DNA of 64,000 nt, taken from contig NZ_AMBZ01000004.1 in NCBI RefSeq assembly GCF_000293805.1, forward strand, positions 269,001-333,000. The letters run 5' to 3'. The notes under the pieces were generated by a model, which ran no database searches, was not told the DNA's origin, and saw only the letters and a program-made list of their open reading frames with translations. This stretch comes from Paenibacillus alvei DSM 29. GTDB taxonomy: Bacteria > Bacillota > Bacilli > Paenibacillales > Paenibacillaceae. The number at the start of each line of letters is the position of its first letter. Within the stretch, counting starts at the first letter, position 1. This document shows positions 33,849-44,276 of the stretch, piece by piece. The position numbers and the translations under genes are program-made.

Positions 33849-35385
33849 ATGGAGTTGGATCCGTATAAACGAAATTGGACGATAGGAGCGCTGCTGTTAA
33901 GCATTTTTCTTTCCTCCTTGGATCAAACGATTGTATCTACTGCTCTGCCCTCCATTGTTCAGAAGATAGGGGGGCTTGATTCGGTATCATGGGTCTTTAC
34001 AATTTACATGCTCGCTTCAACAGCAATTATGCCGGTGGTAGGCAAGTTGTCCGATATGTATGGGCGCAAATGCTTCTTTATTTCCGGGTTGATTCTTTTT
34101 ACTGCAGGCTCCTTATTATGCGGTTTTGCCGCATCAATGCCCCAGCTTATTGCTTTCCGTGGAATTCAGGGATTGGGAGCGGGTTTTCTTATGCCAATTA
34201 CATTTACATTAATTTTCACGATTCTTCCGCAAGGGAAAGCTGGCAAGTTCCAGGCGTTATTCATGGGTGTTTATGCACTTTCCTCCGTTGTTGGGCCATC
34301 ACTTGGGGCATTTATAACCGAACAATTGAACTGGCACTGGAACTTTTTCGTTAATATCCCTTTTGGCATCGCGTCTATTTTGATTGTAAGCTGTTCGTTA
34401 GTCGAATCCCGCAATGAGAAGAGCAGCAGACAGGTGGATTATGCGGGTGCAGTGCTTCTCATATTAACAACGGTTTTTCTTTTATTAGCGTTCAAACTGG
34501 CAGGCGGAGAATACAGTTGGGCCTCGTGGCAAGTAGTGTTCATGCTGGCAAGCGGGGGGATAGCTCTTATTTTCTTTATTGTCATAGAGCTTCGAGCAGT
34601 CGAGGGAATTATCCCTCTGCAATTGTTTTGCAATCGTACAATTGCCGGAGTCTCGGCAGCTTCTTTTATACAAGGGATGATCATGTACGGAGCTATGCTT
34701 TACATTCCTTTTTTATTCAGGCGGGACTAGGAGGAGATATAGGAGATGCGGGAAATGCACTAACTCCAATGATGTTCTCGGTTATGGTGGGAACGGTTAT
34801 AGGAACGATGCTTATGAAACGAATGAGTTGGAGAGGATCGGTACTGCTCGCTATATGCCTTATGGGGATAAGTTCATTCTTATTTTCGTCCCTGCCGCTT
34901 GGGGTAAATATGTGGTATGTTAGGGGAACACTGCTTTAATAGGTATTGGGATTGGAATCTTAATGCCGAATGCACAGACAGCAGCAACTCTTGCTGCACC
35001 TGAGCGGTTCAAAGGGGTGGCTACTTCTATGGTCTCCTTTTTTCGCACAATTGGCGGTGTGATAGGCGCATCCATTACGGGTACTTTGGTGAACCAACGT
35101 CTAGCTGTTGAACTTCTGCGCCAAGCTTCTTTTTTGAAGCTGGATCCAGCATTACTAGAGAAATTCAGCAAGGCTGAAACGCTTATTGGAGCGAATCGAA
35201 TGATACCTGAGCATCTAGCCCTGGCAGTACGGGTTTCACTTGTAGAATCTATTCATTATGGCTTTTGTTTTCTTGCTTTGGCAGCGGCAGTGGCGGTTCC
35301 TCTTGCCTTTTTCATGGGGAACGAGCGCTTCCGCATAACGAAGGAAGTATGTTGTTCTCAACAAACGGATCAGTCAACCGTATAG
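33849..35385 (+). pseudogene. DHA2-family multidrug MFS exporter, broken by two single-base deletions
   Basis: Three consecutive frames encode one 14-helix EmrB/QacA-type transporter. The N-terminal part (to 34730) has SSLDQTIVSTALPSIVQ and KLSDMYGRKCFF. The middle part (from about 34715) has IQAGLGGDIGDAGNALTPMM. The C-terminal part (from about 34930) has GIGIGILMPNAQTAATLAAP. The first break is in the T6 run at 34709-34714 and the second in the G4 run at 34923-34926. Adding one base at each gives 1539 nt (512 aa), the normal length. Nothing else is missing, so it is either very recently inactivated or a sequencing artefact. The next gene is a TetR regulator, as usual for such pumps. Confidence 0.82.
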
Positions 35386-35468
35386 ACATCTTTCTATATT
35401 GGAAAAAAGGAGGAGGCTCAGTTTTATCGGGGCGATAAAGGAAGCTCCGTACGGCGAGCTGTATACAT

Positions 35469-36068
35469 ATGTCACCTAGAAATGCGGATCAAAATAAGTT
35501 AATTCGGGATGAACGAAGAGAGCAGATTCTGAATAGCGCGTTAAAGGTTTTTTCAAATCGTGGCTTCGTAGCTACCAAAATCAGTGATATCGCCAAGGAA
35601 GCTTCATTCAGTCACGGCCTTGTCTATCATTATTTTGAATCAAAGGATGAAATTTTTGCTACATTAGTGGAGCGTGCGCTCCAATCTTCAAATCAATTGA
35701 CGCTGCTTGCCGCAGAGAAACAAGGGAGCAGCTTGGACAAAATTGAATGGATGACGCAAGAAATTTTACGAGCGTTTATTCATAACGAAGAAGCTGTATA
35801 CTATCACCATATTATGCTTCAAGCGTCGACCTTTGCTTCCATTCCGGAATCGGTTAAGACACAAATGCAGAATATATCAAGCCCAATGAAGCATATGCTT
35901 CAATTCATCGAGGACGGGCAACGGGACGGAATCATTCGACTTGAGGATGCAAAGCGTTTGGCGACGCTTTATTGGTCGATGATTCAAGGCCTAGCGCTCA
36001 TGAAAATTGAAGCGGGGGAGTATTTCAGTATGCCTGACACAGATATGATTGTTCGCCTGTTCAAGTAA
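35469..36068 (+). CDS. TetR/AcrR-family regulator, probably of the adjacent MFS exporter
   Basis: The product is 199 aa. The N-terminal HTH is RREQILNSALKVFSNRGFVA, TKISDIAKEASFSHGLVYHY, FESKDEIFATLVERAL. The C-terminal part is helical and binds an unknown ligand. ATG 35469 has only a weak ribosome site (GAGCT), and no better in-frame start exists because of a stop upstream. It is co-directional, 83 nt after the exporter reading frame, so translation may depend on the mRNA context. A role as repressor of the pump is inferred from position. Confidence 0.86.
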   Translation: MSPRNADQNKLIRDERREQILNSALKVFSNRGFVATKISDIAKEASFSHGLVYHYFESKDEIFATLVERALQSSNQLTLLAAEKQGSSLDKIEWMTQEILRAFIHNEEAVYYHHIMLQASTFASIPESVKTQMQNISSPMKHMLQFIEDGQRDGIIRLEDAKRLATLYWSMIQGLALMKIEAGEYFSMPDTDMIVRLFK

Positions 36069-36204
36069 TTGGACATGTTTCACAGCTAAATAAAAATGAA
36101 TAGCAGATAAGTGATAGAGACTTGGCCTAGATGGGGGACTAATCCGTGTTGCAGCAGGTAATTAGGTTTGTGTTCCCAGTTTAAGGAGGGTCTCTAATTT
36201 TATT

Positions 36205-36240
36205 CGTGAGCGTTTACATCTCTTCATAATATGGTAGTAT
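36205..36240 (+). promoter_or_regulatory. deoR promoter overlapping a candidate cre (CcpA) site
   Basis: TTTACA (36213-36218), 16 nt, TAGTAT (36235-36240). CGTGAGCGTTTACA (36205-36218) matches the catabolite-response consensus TGWAANCGNTNWCA at 12 of 14 positions and covers the -35 box, which would give glucose repression. The surrounding gap 36069-36378 holds nothing else recognised. Confidence 0.5.
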
Positions 36241-36378
36241 AGGTTCAAAGAAGGAAGCGAGTAAGCCTTATCATGTGTACGTTCCTAACAGCGGCTTAAA
36301 GTGCGAAATGCTGCAGTAGCTAGATGTTTCAATAACAGCATGTTCATAGAATCATTTCACAAGAAGTGGGTTGTAGAC

Positions 36379-37311
36379 ATGGATCATGAAAAACAGCGAT
36401 TGAGTATTGAAGCGGCAAGACTGTATTATTTATCGGATTATAGCCAAATGGATATTGCCTCCAAACTAGGGGTGTCTCGTCCGACCGTATCCCGGCTGCT
36501 GCAATATGCGAAGGAGCAAGGATATGTCCGGATTGATATTGTCGATCCGCTTGAGGATCTCGATGCATTGGGAGCACGACTCCGACATAAATATGGACTG
36601 GATACGGCGCTCGTCTGTTATTCGCCTGTCAATGAATATAAAGAAATCCAAAAGCATATTAGCAAGCGTGCAGCCGAATATTTGTACGAAACCGTTCAAG
36701 ACTCGGATATTATCGGGGTGACATGGGGGCGAACAATGCATGCCGTAGCGTTGCAGCTTCAGCAGAAGCAAATTCGGGGCGTGGAGGTTGTACAGCTCAA
36801 GGGAGGCATTAGCCACTCTCATGTAAATACGTATGCAGCGGAAACCGTGAATTTATTTGCGGCAGCATACCATACGATTGCCCGCTATTTGCCGTTGCCC
36901 GTAATATTCGACAGTGTTGCTCTGAAGCAGATGGTGGAGGAGGATCGGCATATTCGCCGGATTATTCAGCTTGGCAAGCAGGCCAATATTGCGATGTTCA
37001 CTGTAGGTACTGTAAATGATGATGCACTTTTGTTTCGACTGGGTTATTTCAGCGACGAAGAGAAGAAGCTGCTGCAGAGCCGTGGTGTAGGAGACATATG
37101 TTCGCGATTCTTCGATGCACAAGGAAATATATGCAGCGAAGGGATCAATGATCGCACTGTGGGCATCGACCTATCCGATTTGCGGGAGAAGGAAAAGTCA
37201 ATACTAGTAGCCGGTGGACAGCGCAAGATAGAAGCGATCCGAGCTGCGCTTATAGGAAGGTATGCAAATATACTTGTTACGGATCAATTTACAGCCCAAG
37301 CATTAATGTAA
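36379..37311 (+). CDS. deoR: DeoR, SorC-family repressor of deoxynucleoside catabolism
   Basis: The product is 310 aa (Bacillus DeoR 313). The HTH is RLSIEAARLYYLSDYSQMDIA, then LGVSRPTVSRLLQYAKEQGYV. The sugar-phosphate-binding SorC domain contains IGVTWGRTMHAVALQL, VVQLKGGI and the end ILVTDQFTAQALM. The effector is deoxyribose-5-phosphate in the family. I choose ATG 36379; a longer frame from 36301 lacks a ribosome site. It lies immediately upstream of the deo genes, with DeoR-type operator DNA in front of deoC. Confidence 0.92.
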   Translation: MDHEKQRLSIEAARLYYLSDYSQMDIASKLGVSRPTVSRLLQYAKEQGYVRIDIVDPLEDLDALGARLRHKYGLDTALVCYSPVNEYKEIQKHISKRAAEYLYETVQDSDIIGVTWGRTMHAVALQLQQKQIRGVEVVQLKGGISHSHVNTYAAETVNLFAAAYHTIARYLPLPVIFDSVALKQMVEEDRHIRRIIQLGKQANIAMFTVGTVNDDALLFRLGYFSDEEKKLLQSRGVGDICSRFFDAQGNICSEGINDRTVGIDLSDLREKEKSILVAGGQRKIEAIRAALIGRYANILVTDQFTAQALM

Positions 37312-37448
37312 TAATTACCGCCATGCGGTAAACCCGCTTTCCCCTTAGAGTAAGTACGTGGCGTTCATGTCTCACGGCTTATTCGATGGGGATTTTTTAT
37401 ATCCTTTTTGTTCAAAATATTGTAAGAAAGCAGTTCACGATATTGTAA

Positions 37449-37500
37449 TGAACAAAATTTCAAAGCTAACTTTACATCTGTTCAGATCGCGTGTTATGAT
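37449..37500 (+). promoter_or_regulatory. DeoR operator and promoter of the deoC-pdp operon
   Basis: Palindromic TGAACAAAATTTCA (37449-37462) resembles the DeoR box of Bacillus deo genes. It is followed by TTTACA (37471-37476), 18 nt, TATGAT (37495-37500). A half-site-like TGTTCA at 37479-37484 lies between -35 and -10, matching the palindrome-plus-downstream-half-site layout described for Bacillus. Another TTGTTCAAAAT occurs near 37409. Confidence 0.7.
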
Positions 37501-37564
37501 ACCCATGAAATCAATATTAGAATTACCTAATACAAATGACACAAGTATATAAGGGGTGTACAGC

Positions 37565-38230
37565 ATGAGCATAGCGCGTATGATTGACCATACGATGTTG
37601 AAGGCAGACGCTGTTCAAGCGGATATTGCCAAGCTGGTTGAGGAAGCAAAGCAGTATCAATTCGCTTCAGTATGCGTCAACCCGACTTGGGTATCTTACT
37701 GTGCAGAGCAGCTAGCCGGTACAGAAGTTAAGGTATGCACGGTTATCGGATTTCCTCTCGGCGCATCTACTTCTGCTGTGAAGGCATTGGAAACGCAAGA
37801 TGCGATTGCCAATGGTGCAACCGAAGTCGATATGGTTATTAATATTGGAGAGCTGAAGGCAGGCAACGATGAATTTGTGCAAAAGGATATTGAGGCAGTT
37901 GTGAAAGCGGCTTCAGGAAAAGCGCTTGTAAAGGTCATTATTGAAACGTGCCTGTTGACAGATGAACAGAAGGTTCGTGCTTGCGAACTGGCTGTTAAGG
38001 CAGGGGCCGACTTTGTTAAGACATCTACAGGCTTCTCGACAGGCGGTGCTACACGTGAAGATGTTGCCCTCATGCGCAAGACGGTAGGACAACAAACAGG
38101 TGTGAAGGCATCTGGAGGCGTGCGCAGCTTGGAAGATGTGAACAGCATGATTGAAGCAGGGGCAACCCGTATCGGTGCGAGTTCCGGTGTCAGCATCATG
38201 AAAGGCCTAACATCAACATCTTCTTATTAA
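37565..38230 (+). CDS. deoC: Deoxyribose-phosphate aldolase
   Basis: The product is 221 aa. It follows the Bacillus enzyme residue for residue over long stretches: [33 protein letters not shown], and the Schiff-base lysine in [16 protein letters not shown]. The C-terminus is [30 protein letters not shown]. It splits deoxyribose-5-phosphate into acetaldehyde and glyceraldehyde-3-phosphate. The start is ATG 37565, 8 nt after GGGG; the GTG at 37556 is less likely. First gene of the operon. Confidence 0.95.
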   Translation: MSIARMIDHTMLKADAVQADIAKLVEEAKQYQFASVCVNPTWVSYCAEQLAGTEVKVCTVIGFPLGASTSAVKALETQDAIANGATEVDMVINIGELKAGNDEFVQKDIEAVVKAASGKALVKVIIETCLLTDEQKVRACELAVKAGADFVKTSTGFSTGGATREDVALMRKTVGQQTGVKASGGVRSLEDVNSMIEAGATRIGASSGVSIMKGLTSTSSY

Positions 38231-38240
38231 AATAGAGACG

Positions 38241-38711
<471 letters not shown>

Positions 38712-38802
38712 GCTATAGCATTCCGTTCATTTTGAAAGCGGTAACATGAAAACTTGCCAATTTAATAAATCTATACATGCTTAAGCATGGGAGGAACATT
38801 AC

Positions 38803-39981
38803 ATGAAATTTGTCATTGCGATCATTGGTCTGCTAGCTGTATTTGGACTCACTTATATCGCAAGTAAGGATCGTCGCAACATTCGTTATCGCCCACTAGC
38901 CATTATGGTTGTGTTGCAGGCTATTTTGGCATTTGTGTTATTGAATACAACGGTAGGAGAAACCTTAATCCGGGGGTTTGCTTCTATATTTGAATCATTG
39001 CTAGGTTATGCAGCCGAAGGCATCAACTTTGTATTTGGCGGAATCGTGAATGATAGCCAAGGCACTCAATTTTTCTTAAACGTGTTGCTGCCGATTGTAT
39101 TTATTTCCGCGCTGATTGGAATTTTGCAATACACGAAAATCTTGCCTTTCATTATTAAGTACATCGGTCTTGCACTTAGCAAGGTTAACGGTATGGGAAA
39201 GCTGGAATCGTATAACGCAGTTGCATCCGCGATTCTAGGTCAGTCCGAAGTATTTATTTCGGTGAAAAAGCAAATTGGTCTGTTGCCGGAACGCCGCTTA
39301 TATACACTGTGTGCTTCTGCGATGTCGACTGTGTCGATGTCCATTGTCGGTGCGTATATGACGATGATTCAGCCTAAATATGTAGTAACCGCGCTCGTGC
39401 TTAATCTGTTTGGCGGATTTATTATCGCTTCAATTTTGAATCCATATAAGGTGACGAAGGAAGAAGATATTTTGGAAGTGCAGGAAGAGCATAAGCAGTC
39501 GTTCTTCGAAATGCTGGGCGAGTATATAATGGACGGCTTTAAAGTAGCGATTACAGTTGCTGCAATGCTGATCGGTTTCGTCGCCTTGATTGCACTTATC
39601 AATGGCATCTTTGGCAGTATCTTCGGAATTTCATTCCAGGAAGTGCTTGGCTATGTGTTCGCACCGTTCGCGTTCCTAATGGGGGTACCTTGGAAGGAAG
39701 CGGTCGATGCGGGAAGTATTATGGCAACGAAGATGGTTGCAAACGAATTCGTCGCTATGCTTGATCTTGGTAAGCTTACTTTGTCTGAGCGCACTACGGG
39801 TATTGTATCCGTATTCTTAGTATCATTCGCTAACTTCTCCTCGATCGGCATCATTTCTGGTGCGGTGAAAGGACTCCATGAGAAGCAGGGCAACGTTGTA
39901 GCTCGCTTTGGTCTGCGTTTGTTGTACGGCGCCACGATGGTAAGCGTATTGTCTGCGATTGTTGCAGGTATTTTCTTATAA
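38803..39981 (+). CDS. nupC: Concentrative nucleoside transporter NupC
   Basis: The product is 392 aa with about ten hydrophobic helices. The concentrative nucleoside transporter core is visible in [21 protein letters not shown], then [14 protein letters not shown], and [42 protein letters not shown] follows, and the end region has [18 protein letters not shown]. It imports nucleosides with protons or sodium. GGGAGG precedes ATG 38803. It lies between cdd and deoB in a salvage operon. Confidence 0.95.
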   Translation: MKFVIAIIGLLAVFGLTYIASKDRRNIRYRPLAIMVVLQAILAFVLLNTTVGETLIRGFASIFESLLGYAAEGINFVFGGIVNDSQGTQFFLNVLLPIVFISALIGILQYTKILPFIIKYIGLALSKVNGMGKLESYNAVASAILGQSEVFISVKKQIGLLPERRLYTLCASAMSTVSMSIVGAYMTMIQPKYVVTALVLNLFGGFIIASILNPYKVTKEEDILEVQEEHKQSFFEMLGEYIMDGFKVAITVAAMLIGFVALIALINGIFGSIFGISFQEVLGYVFAPFAFLMGVPWKEAVDAGSIMATKMVANEFVAMLDLGKLTLSERTTGIVSVFLVSFANFSSIGIISGAVKGLHEKQGNVVARFGLRLLYGATMVSVLSAIVAGIFL

Positions 39982-39989
39982 AAGTATTC

Positions 39990-40021
39990 ACAACGTCCAC
40001 TTCTGGTTAAGTGGACGTTGT
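39990..40021 (+). other. Intercistronic 13-bp perfect hairpin between nupC and deoB
   Basis: ACAACGTCCACTT (39990-40002), loop CTGGTT, AAGTGGACGTTGT (40009-40021). Very stable but not followed by T residues, so probably an RNA-stability or processing element, or a partial attenuator reducing downstream expression. Confidence 0.75.
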
Positions 40022-40058
40022 AAGCATCTATTATCGTACCTTGGGGAAGGAGAACGAC

Positions 40059-41243
40059 ATGATGACAACATTTAAACGAATACATCTTATCGTAATGGAC
40101 TCTGTAGGCATCGGAGAAGCTCCTGATGCTGCACAATTTGATGACGTAGGCTCAGATACATTAGGACATATTGCACAGGAATGCGGAGGGCTCAACATGC
40201 CCAACATGGCAGCACTCGGCTTGTCCAATATCCGTTCGATTCCTGGCATAGAGGTGGCCGAGCGTCCCCTGGGCTATTATGGAAAAATGCAAGAAACCTC
40301 CCGCGGCAAAGATACGATGACAGGTCATTGGGAGATCATGGGTCTCTATATTGATACCCCGTTCCGCGTATTCCCTGATGGATTCCCCGCTGAGCTGATT
40401 GAGCGTATTGAGGCGAAGACAGGGCGCAAGGTAATTGGCAATAAGCCGGCAAGCGGAACCGAAATTATCGATGAGCTTGGCGAGGAGCATGTAAAGACAG
40501 GCGCACTCATTATCTATACATCTGCGGATTCTGTCCTTCAAATTGCAGCACACGAAGAGGTAGTTCCATTGAAGGAACTGTACGAGATTTGTGAGTTCTG
40601 TCGCGAGATTACCCGAGATGATCCATACATGCTTGGACGGATCATCGCTCGTCCATTTGTAGGAGAGCCTGGAAACTTTACGCGAACAGCGAATCGTCAT
40701 GATTATGCGCTGAAGCCATTTGGCCGCACAACGATGAATGAACTGCAGGATCAAGGCTTTGATGTCATCGCATTGGGTAAAATTTCGGATATTTATGATG
40801 GTGAAGGAATTACAAAGGCGATTCGAACAAAGTCTAATATGGACGGTATGGATAAATTTATTTCAACATTGGATGAGTCCTTCACGGGACTAAGCTTCCT
40901 GAATCTTGTGGACTTTGATGCATTGTTCGGGCATCGCCGCGATCCAAAAGGCTATGGACACGCGTTGGAAGAGTTCGATGCGCGCTTGCCAGAGGTATTC
41001 GCGAAGATGACAGACGACGATCTGCTTCTTATTACTGCGGATCATGGCAATGACCCAACTTACAAGGGCACAGACCACACGCGAGAGTATGTTCCGTTGA
41101 TTGCCTACTCTCCACGCTTTGCAGCTGGAGGTAAGGAACTTCCGCTGCGCGGCACGTTTGCGGATATCGCGGCAACGGTGGCAGAAAACTTTGCTGTTGC
41201 AGCGCCTGCTTATGGCAAGAGCTTTTTAACGGATTTGAAATAA
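40059..41243 (+). CDS. deoB: Phosphopentomutase
   Basis: The product is 394 aa, the same as Bacillus Drm. Metal-binding and catalytic segments are [30 protein letters not shown] (phosphorylated Thr), [32 protein letters not shown]. It interconverts (deoxy)ribose-1- and -5-phosphate, linking the phosphorylases to DeoC. AAGGAG lies 6 nt before ATG 40059; ATG 40062 is the alternative. Confidence 0.95.
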   Translation: MMTTFKRIHLIVMDSVGIGEAPDAAQFDDVGSDTLGHIAQECGGLNMPNMAALGLSNIRSIPGIEVAERPLGYYGKMQETSRGKDTMTGHWEIMGLYIDTPFRVFPDGFPAELIERIEAKTGRKVIGNKPASGTEIIDELGEEHVKTGALIIYTSADSVLQIAAHEEVVPLKELYEICEFCREITRDDPYMLGRIIARPFVGEPGNFTRTANRHDYALKPFGRTTMNELQDQGFDVIALGKISDIYDGEGITKAIRTKSNMDGMDKFISTLDESFTGLSFLNLVDFDALFGHRRDPKGYGHALEEFDARLPEVFAKMTDDDLLLITADHGNDPTYKGTDHTREYVPLIAYSPRFAAGGKELPLRGTFADIAATVAENFAVAAPAYGKSFLTDLK

Positions 41244-41268
41244 TTCATCTTACTGGAGGAACATAGTT

Positions 41269-41976
41269 ATGAGTGTACACATTGGAGCGAAACAGGGCGA
41301 AATTGCAGAAACGATATTGCTGCCAGGAGATCCGCTGCGCGCGAAATATATCGCAGAAACGTACTTGGAGGATATTACTTGCTACAACGAGGTTCGCGGG
41401 ATGCTCGGCTTTACAGGGACATATAAAGGCAAGCGCATCTCTGTACAAGGTACAGGCATGGGAATTCCGACAACAAGCATTTATGTGAATGAGCTGATCA
41501 ATGAGTATGGTGTAAAGAATTTGTTCCGTGTAGGCACATGCGGCGCGATGCAGAAGGACGTTCATGTGCGCGACGTCGTGCTTGCACAAGCAACTTGTAC
41601 GGATTCCAGCATGAACCGTCACGTATTTGGCGGATACGACTACTCCCCAATTGCCAGCTTCTCATTGTTGAAGAACGCTTATGACAATGCGGTTGCGAAG
41701 GGCATGAATGTACATGTCGGCAACATTTTCACATCCGATATGTTCTATCGCGACGACAAGTCCGTAGTTCAGAAGCTGATGGACTATGGCGTATTGGCGG
41801 TAGAAATGGAAACTACGGCGCTTTACACGCTGGCTGCGAAATACAGTGTCAACGCACTGACAATTTTAACCGTGAGTGATCACTTGCTGACAGGTGAAGA
41901 AACGACATCGCAAGAGCGTCAAACAACGTTCAACGACATGATGGAAGTAGCGTTGGAGACAGCTATTTCGTTGTAA
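41269..41976 (+). CDS. deoD: Purine-nucleoside phosphorylase, DeoD type
   Basis: The product is 235 aa. Family marks are [33 protein letters not shown], the phosphate-binding [10 protein letters not shown], the nucleoside-binding [12 protein letters not shown] and [13 protein letters not shown]. This is the hexameric bacterial (trimer-of-dimers) type. It phosphorolyses purine (deoxy)ribonucleosides. It starts 25 nt after deoB with TGGAGG. Confidence 0.96.
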   Translation: MSVHIGAKQGEIAETILLPGDPLRAKYIAETYLEDITCYNEVRGMLGFTGTYKGKRISVQGTGMGIPTTSIYVNELINEYGVKNLFRVGTCGAMQKDVHVRDVVLAQATCTDSSMNRHVFGGYDYSPIASFSLLKNAYDNAVAKGMNVHVGNIFTSDMFYRDDKSVVQKLMDYGVLAVEMETTALYTLAAKYSVNALTILTVSDHLLTGEETTSQERQTTFNDMMEVALETAISL

Positions 41977-42126
41977 GAAGGAATCTCAAATTGTCACTAG
42001 GAGTCAGTAAAAAGAAATAAATTGCTGCATGTTCTGAGTAAGTTCGTTTACAAAGGAAGAGAATAGTCTTCGTTACTGATATCAGCAAGTTAACCAATAT
42101 CCAATGGAGAGCGAGGAGATTCAACG

Positions 42127-43428
42127 ATGAGAATGGTGGATTTGATTGCGAAGAAGCGTGACGGCAAGGAACTGACAACAGAGGAAATCAACTTTGTTAT
42201 TGAAGGCTATACAAAGGGGGATATCCCGGATTATCAAGTCAGTGCTTTTGCGATGGCCATTTATTTTCAGGATATGTCGGAGCGTGAACGGGCAGATCTG
42301 ACGATGGCAATGGTCAACTCCGGAGAAACCATTGATCTCTCCGCAATTGAAGGCGTTAAGGTGGATAAGCACTCGACTGGTGGCGTCGGCGATACGACAA
42401 CGCTTGTACTGGCGCCGCTAGTTGCTGCATTGGATATTCCAGTTGCCAAAATGTCCGGGCGCGGACTTGGACATACAGGCGGCACGATTGATAAGCTTGA
42501 GGCAATCGAAGGGTTCCATGTGGAAATTACCAAGGACGAGTTTGTGAACCTTGTTAATCATCATAAAATTGCAGTTATCGGTCAGACAGGCAACCTTACG
42601 CCTGCAGACAAGAAGCTGTATGCACTGCGTGATGTAACAGCGACTGTCAACTCCATTCCGCTCATTGCCAGCTCAATTATGAGCAAGAAGATTGCTGCCG
42701 GCTCTGACGCTATCGTGCTGGATGTGAAAACTGGGGCAGGAGCATTCATGAAGACAGCTGAGGATGCAAAGGAACTAGCTCACGCGATGGTAAGCATCGG
42801 TAACAATGTCGGCCGTAAGACAATGGCTGTTATTTCCGATATGAGCCAGCCGCTTGGCCGGGCAATCGGCAACTCGCTTGAGGTACAGGAAGCGATTGAT
42901 ACACTGCGCGGACATGGACCTGAGGATTTGGAAGAGCTTTGCCTTGCGCTCGGCAGACAGATGGTATTCTTGGCTGGCAAGGCTTCCTCTTTAGAAGAAG
43001 CAGAAGAGAAGCTGAAGGAAGTTATTCACAATGGCAAGGCATTGGAGAAGTTCAAGGAGTTCATTGCGAACCAAGGCGGCAATCCAGAAGTTGTCGACGA
43101 TCCGAACAAGCTGCCGCAAGCGGCATACAAGATCGAAGTTCCGGCGCGTGAAGACGGCGTAGTTGCTGAAATCATTGCTGACGAGATCGGGACAGCAGCA
43201 ATGCTGCTGGGAGCAGGCCGTGCAACGAAGGAATCCGAAATCGATCTTGCAGTAGGCTTAATGCTGAACAAGAAGATTGGCGATGCTGTTAAGGCAGGCG
43301 AGTCTTTGGTAACAATCCATGCGAATCGTGAAAATGTGGATGACGTCATTGCAAAAATTTACGAGAACATTCGGATTAGCGATCATGCTGAGGCACCGGT
43401 GCTTGTCCATAATATCGTAACGGAATAA
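42127..43428 (+). CDS. pdp: Pyrimidine-nucleoside phosphorylase
   Basis: The product is 433 aa (Bacillus Pdp 433). Phosphate- and nucleoside-binding regions: [68 protein letters not shown]. The C-terminal lipoyl-like domain follows ([20 protein letters not shown]). It cleaves uridine, deoxyuridine and thymidine. It is the last gene of the operon, after a 150-nt spacer, followed by a strong terminator. Confidence 0.96.
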   Translation: MRMVDLIAKKRDGKELTTEEINFVIEGYTKGDIPDYQVSAFAMAIYFQDMSERERADLTMAMVNSGETIDLSAIEGVKVDKHSTGGVGDTTTLVLAPLVAALDIPVAKMSGRGLGHTGGTIDKLEAIEGFHVEITKDEFVNLVNHHKIAVIGQTGNLTPADKKLYALRDVTATVNSIPLIASSIMSKKIAAGSDAIVLDVKTGAGAFMKTAEDAKELAHAMVSIGNNVGRKTMAVISDMSQPLGRAIGNSLEVQEAIDTLRGHGPEDLEELCLALGRQMVFLAGKASSLEEAEEKLKEVIHNGKALEKFKEFIANQGGNPEVVDDPNKLPQAAYKIEVPAREDGVVAEIIADEIGTAAMLLGAGRATKESEIDLAVGLMLNKKIGDAVKAGESLVTIHANRENVDDVIAKIYENIRISDHAEAPVLVHNIVTE

Positions 43429-43441
43429 ATAGGAAAAGGAG

Positions 43442-43493
43442 AGCCGTGTATGACGAAGGGGGTATTTCGACCTGAGTCATGCACGGCTTTTGT
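43442..43493 (+). terminator. Terminator of the deo operon
   Basis: AGCCGTGTATGAC (43442-43454) pairs with GTCATGCACGGCT (43476-43488), one wobble, followed by TTTGTATTTTG. Confidence 0.85.
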
Positions 43494-43590
43494 ATTTTGT
43501 AGTTGCTTTATAAATATAGTATTTACCTAAATTATCAGAATGGTATATATTGGGGGGTATAAGTGTGGTCATAAAGCAGGGTTAATTCTG

Positions 43591-43771
43591 GTGCGAATGT
43601 ATAGTGCACATGAAAATGCCGGGATATTCGCATCTGTTATTATGCATTTTTATCCATTTTTTTCTCTCGGCAACACTGTATCTATCTTGGTTTTAGACCG
43701 AAAAGTTCGTTATAATGAGTGAACAAATCATTAACGGAAGTGATTTTATAAATATAGGCTCACTTTCCGCT
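43591..43771 (+). promoter_or_regulatory. Leader of the short CRISPR array
   Basis: The leader shares blocks with the leader of the long array at nearly the same distance from repeat 1. GTGCGAATGT...AGTGCACATGA...GGGATATTCGCA begins 181 nt upstream (178 nt in the other), and TGAACAAATCATTA lies 50 nt upstream (TGAATAAATCATTA at 51 nt in the other). A promoter for pre-crRNA is TTGGTT (43689-43694), 18 nt, TATAAT (43713-43718). Confidence 0.7.
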
Positions 43772-44008
43772 GTCGCATCCTACGCGGATGCGTGGATTGA
43801 AATCATGAATTACGCAAAAACGTCAGCTATGGATATAAGGTCGCATCCTACGCGGATGCGTGGATTGAAATTAAAACAGCGGAGTTACGAGCAAACAACT
43901 CGATAAGTCGCATCCTACGCGGATGCGTGGATTGAAATTAATATGCGTGTGATCTGCATAGATACATCAATGTATAGCCGCATCCTACGCGGATCGTAAT
44001 TTTTGGTC
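43772..44008 (+). CRISPR. Short type I-C CRISPR array, 3 intact repeats plus 1 degenerate, 3 spacers
   Basis: 32-bp repeats, GTCGCATCCTACGCGGATGC followed by GTGGATTGAAAT, start at 43772, 43840 and 43907. The spacers are 36, 35 and 38 nt. The fourth copy at 43977 begins GCCGCATCCTACGCGGAT, then diverges (CGTAATTTTT), marking the old trailer end. The stem inside the repeat (GCATCC/GGATGC) and the GATTGAAAT 3' handle are type I-C. Same repeat and orientation as the long array; it sits upstream of cas3. Confidence 0.97.
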
Positions 44009-44086
44009 GTGAAGGTTGTACGGAGTGGTGGAGTGGAGAGTCATATCCGATATGAGAGCATGAATCGAATACCTAATAACCTGCAC

Positions 44087-44130
44087 AGGACATCAATGGA
44101 ACTAACGCTAGTTCGAGAGGTGTCCTTTTT
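44087..44130 (+). terminator. Terminator between the short array and cas3
   Basis: AGGACATC...GGTGTCCT with an inner GAACTA-ACGC-TAGTTC stem, followed by TTTTTCTTG. The gap 44009-44276 holds nothing else recognised. Confidence 0.75.
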
Positions 44131-44276
44131 CTTGTTCACATATGTCGTTTACTATATACAAATAATATGGTAAATTGTAGATAATTGTGAGGTTCTGTAG
44201 AAATAGGTCAAAAGTATTGCCTTTGTTGTCTTTGTTCATATCTTGAAAATCATGACACACAACGAGGAGCGTTGAT

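Noticed and set aside
36301-36378. Upstream 26-codon extension of deoR
   Set aside because: No ribosome site, no counterpart in DeoR; ATG 36379 gives the family length.
43715-43906. 63-codon open frame reading into the short CRISPR array
   Set aside because: It translates leader and repeats (VASYADAWIEI is the repeat in one frame). No ribosome site or family.
43939-43976. Self-targeting by array spacers within this window
   Set aside because: By eye no spacer in either array matched sequence elsewhere in the window; only an exhaustive search of the full genome could settle it.
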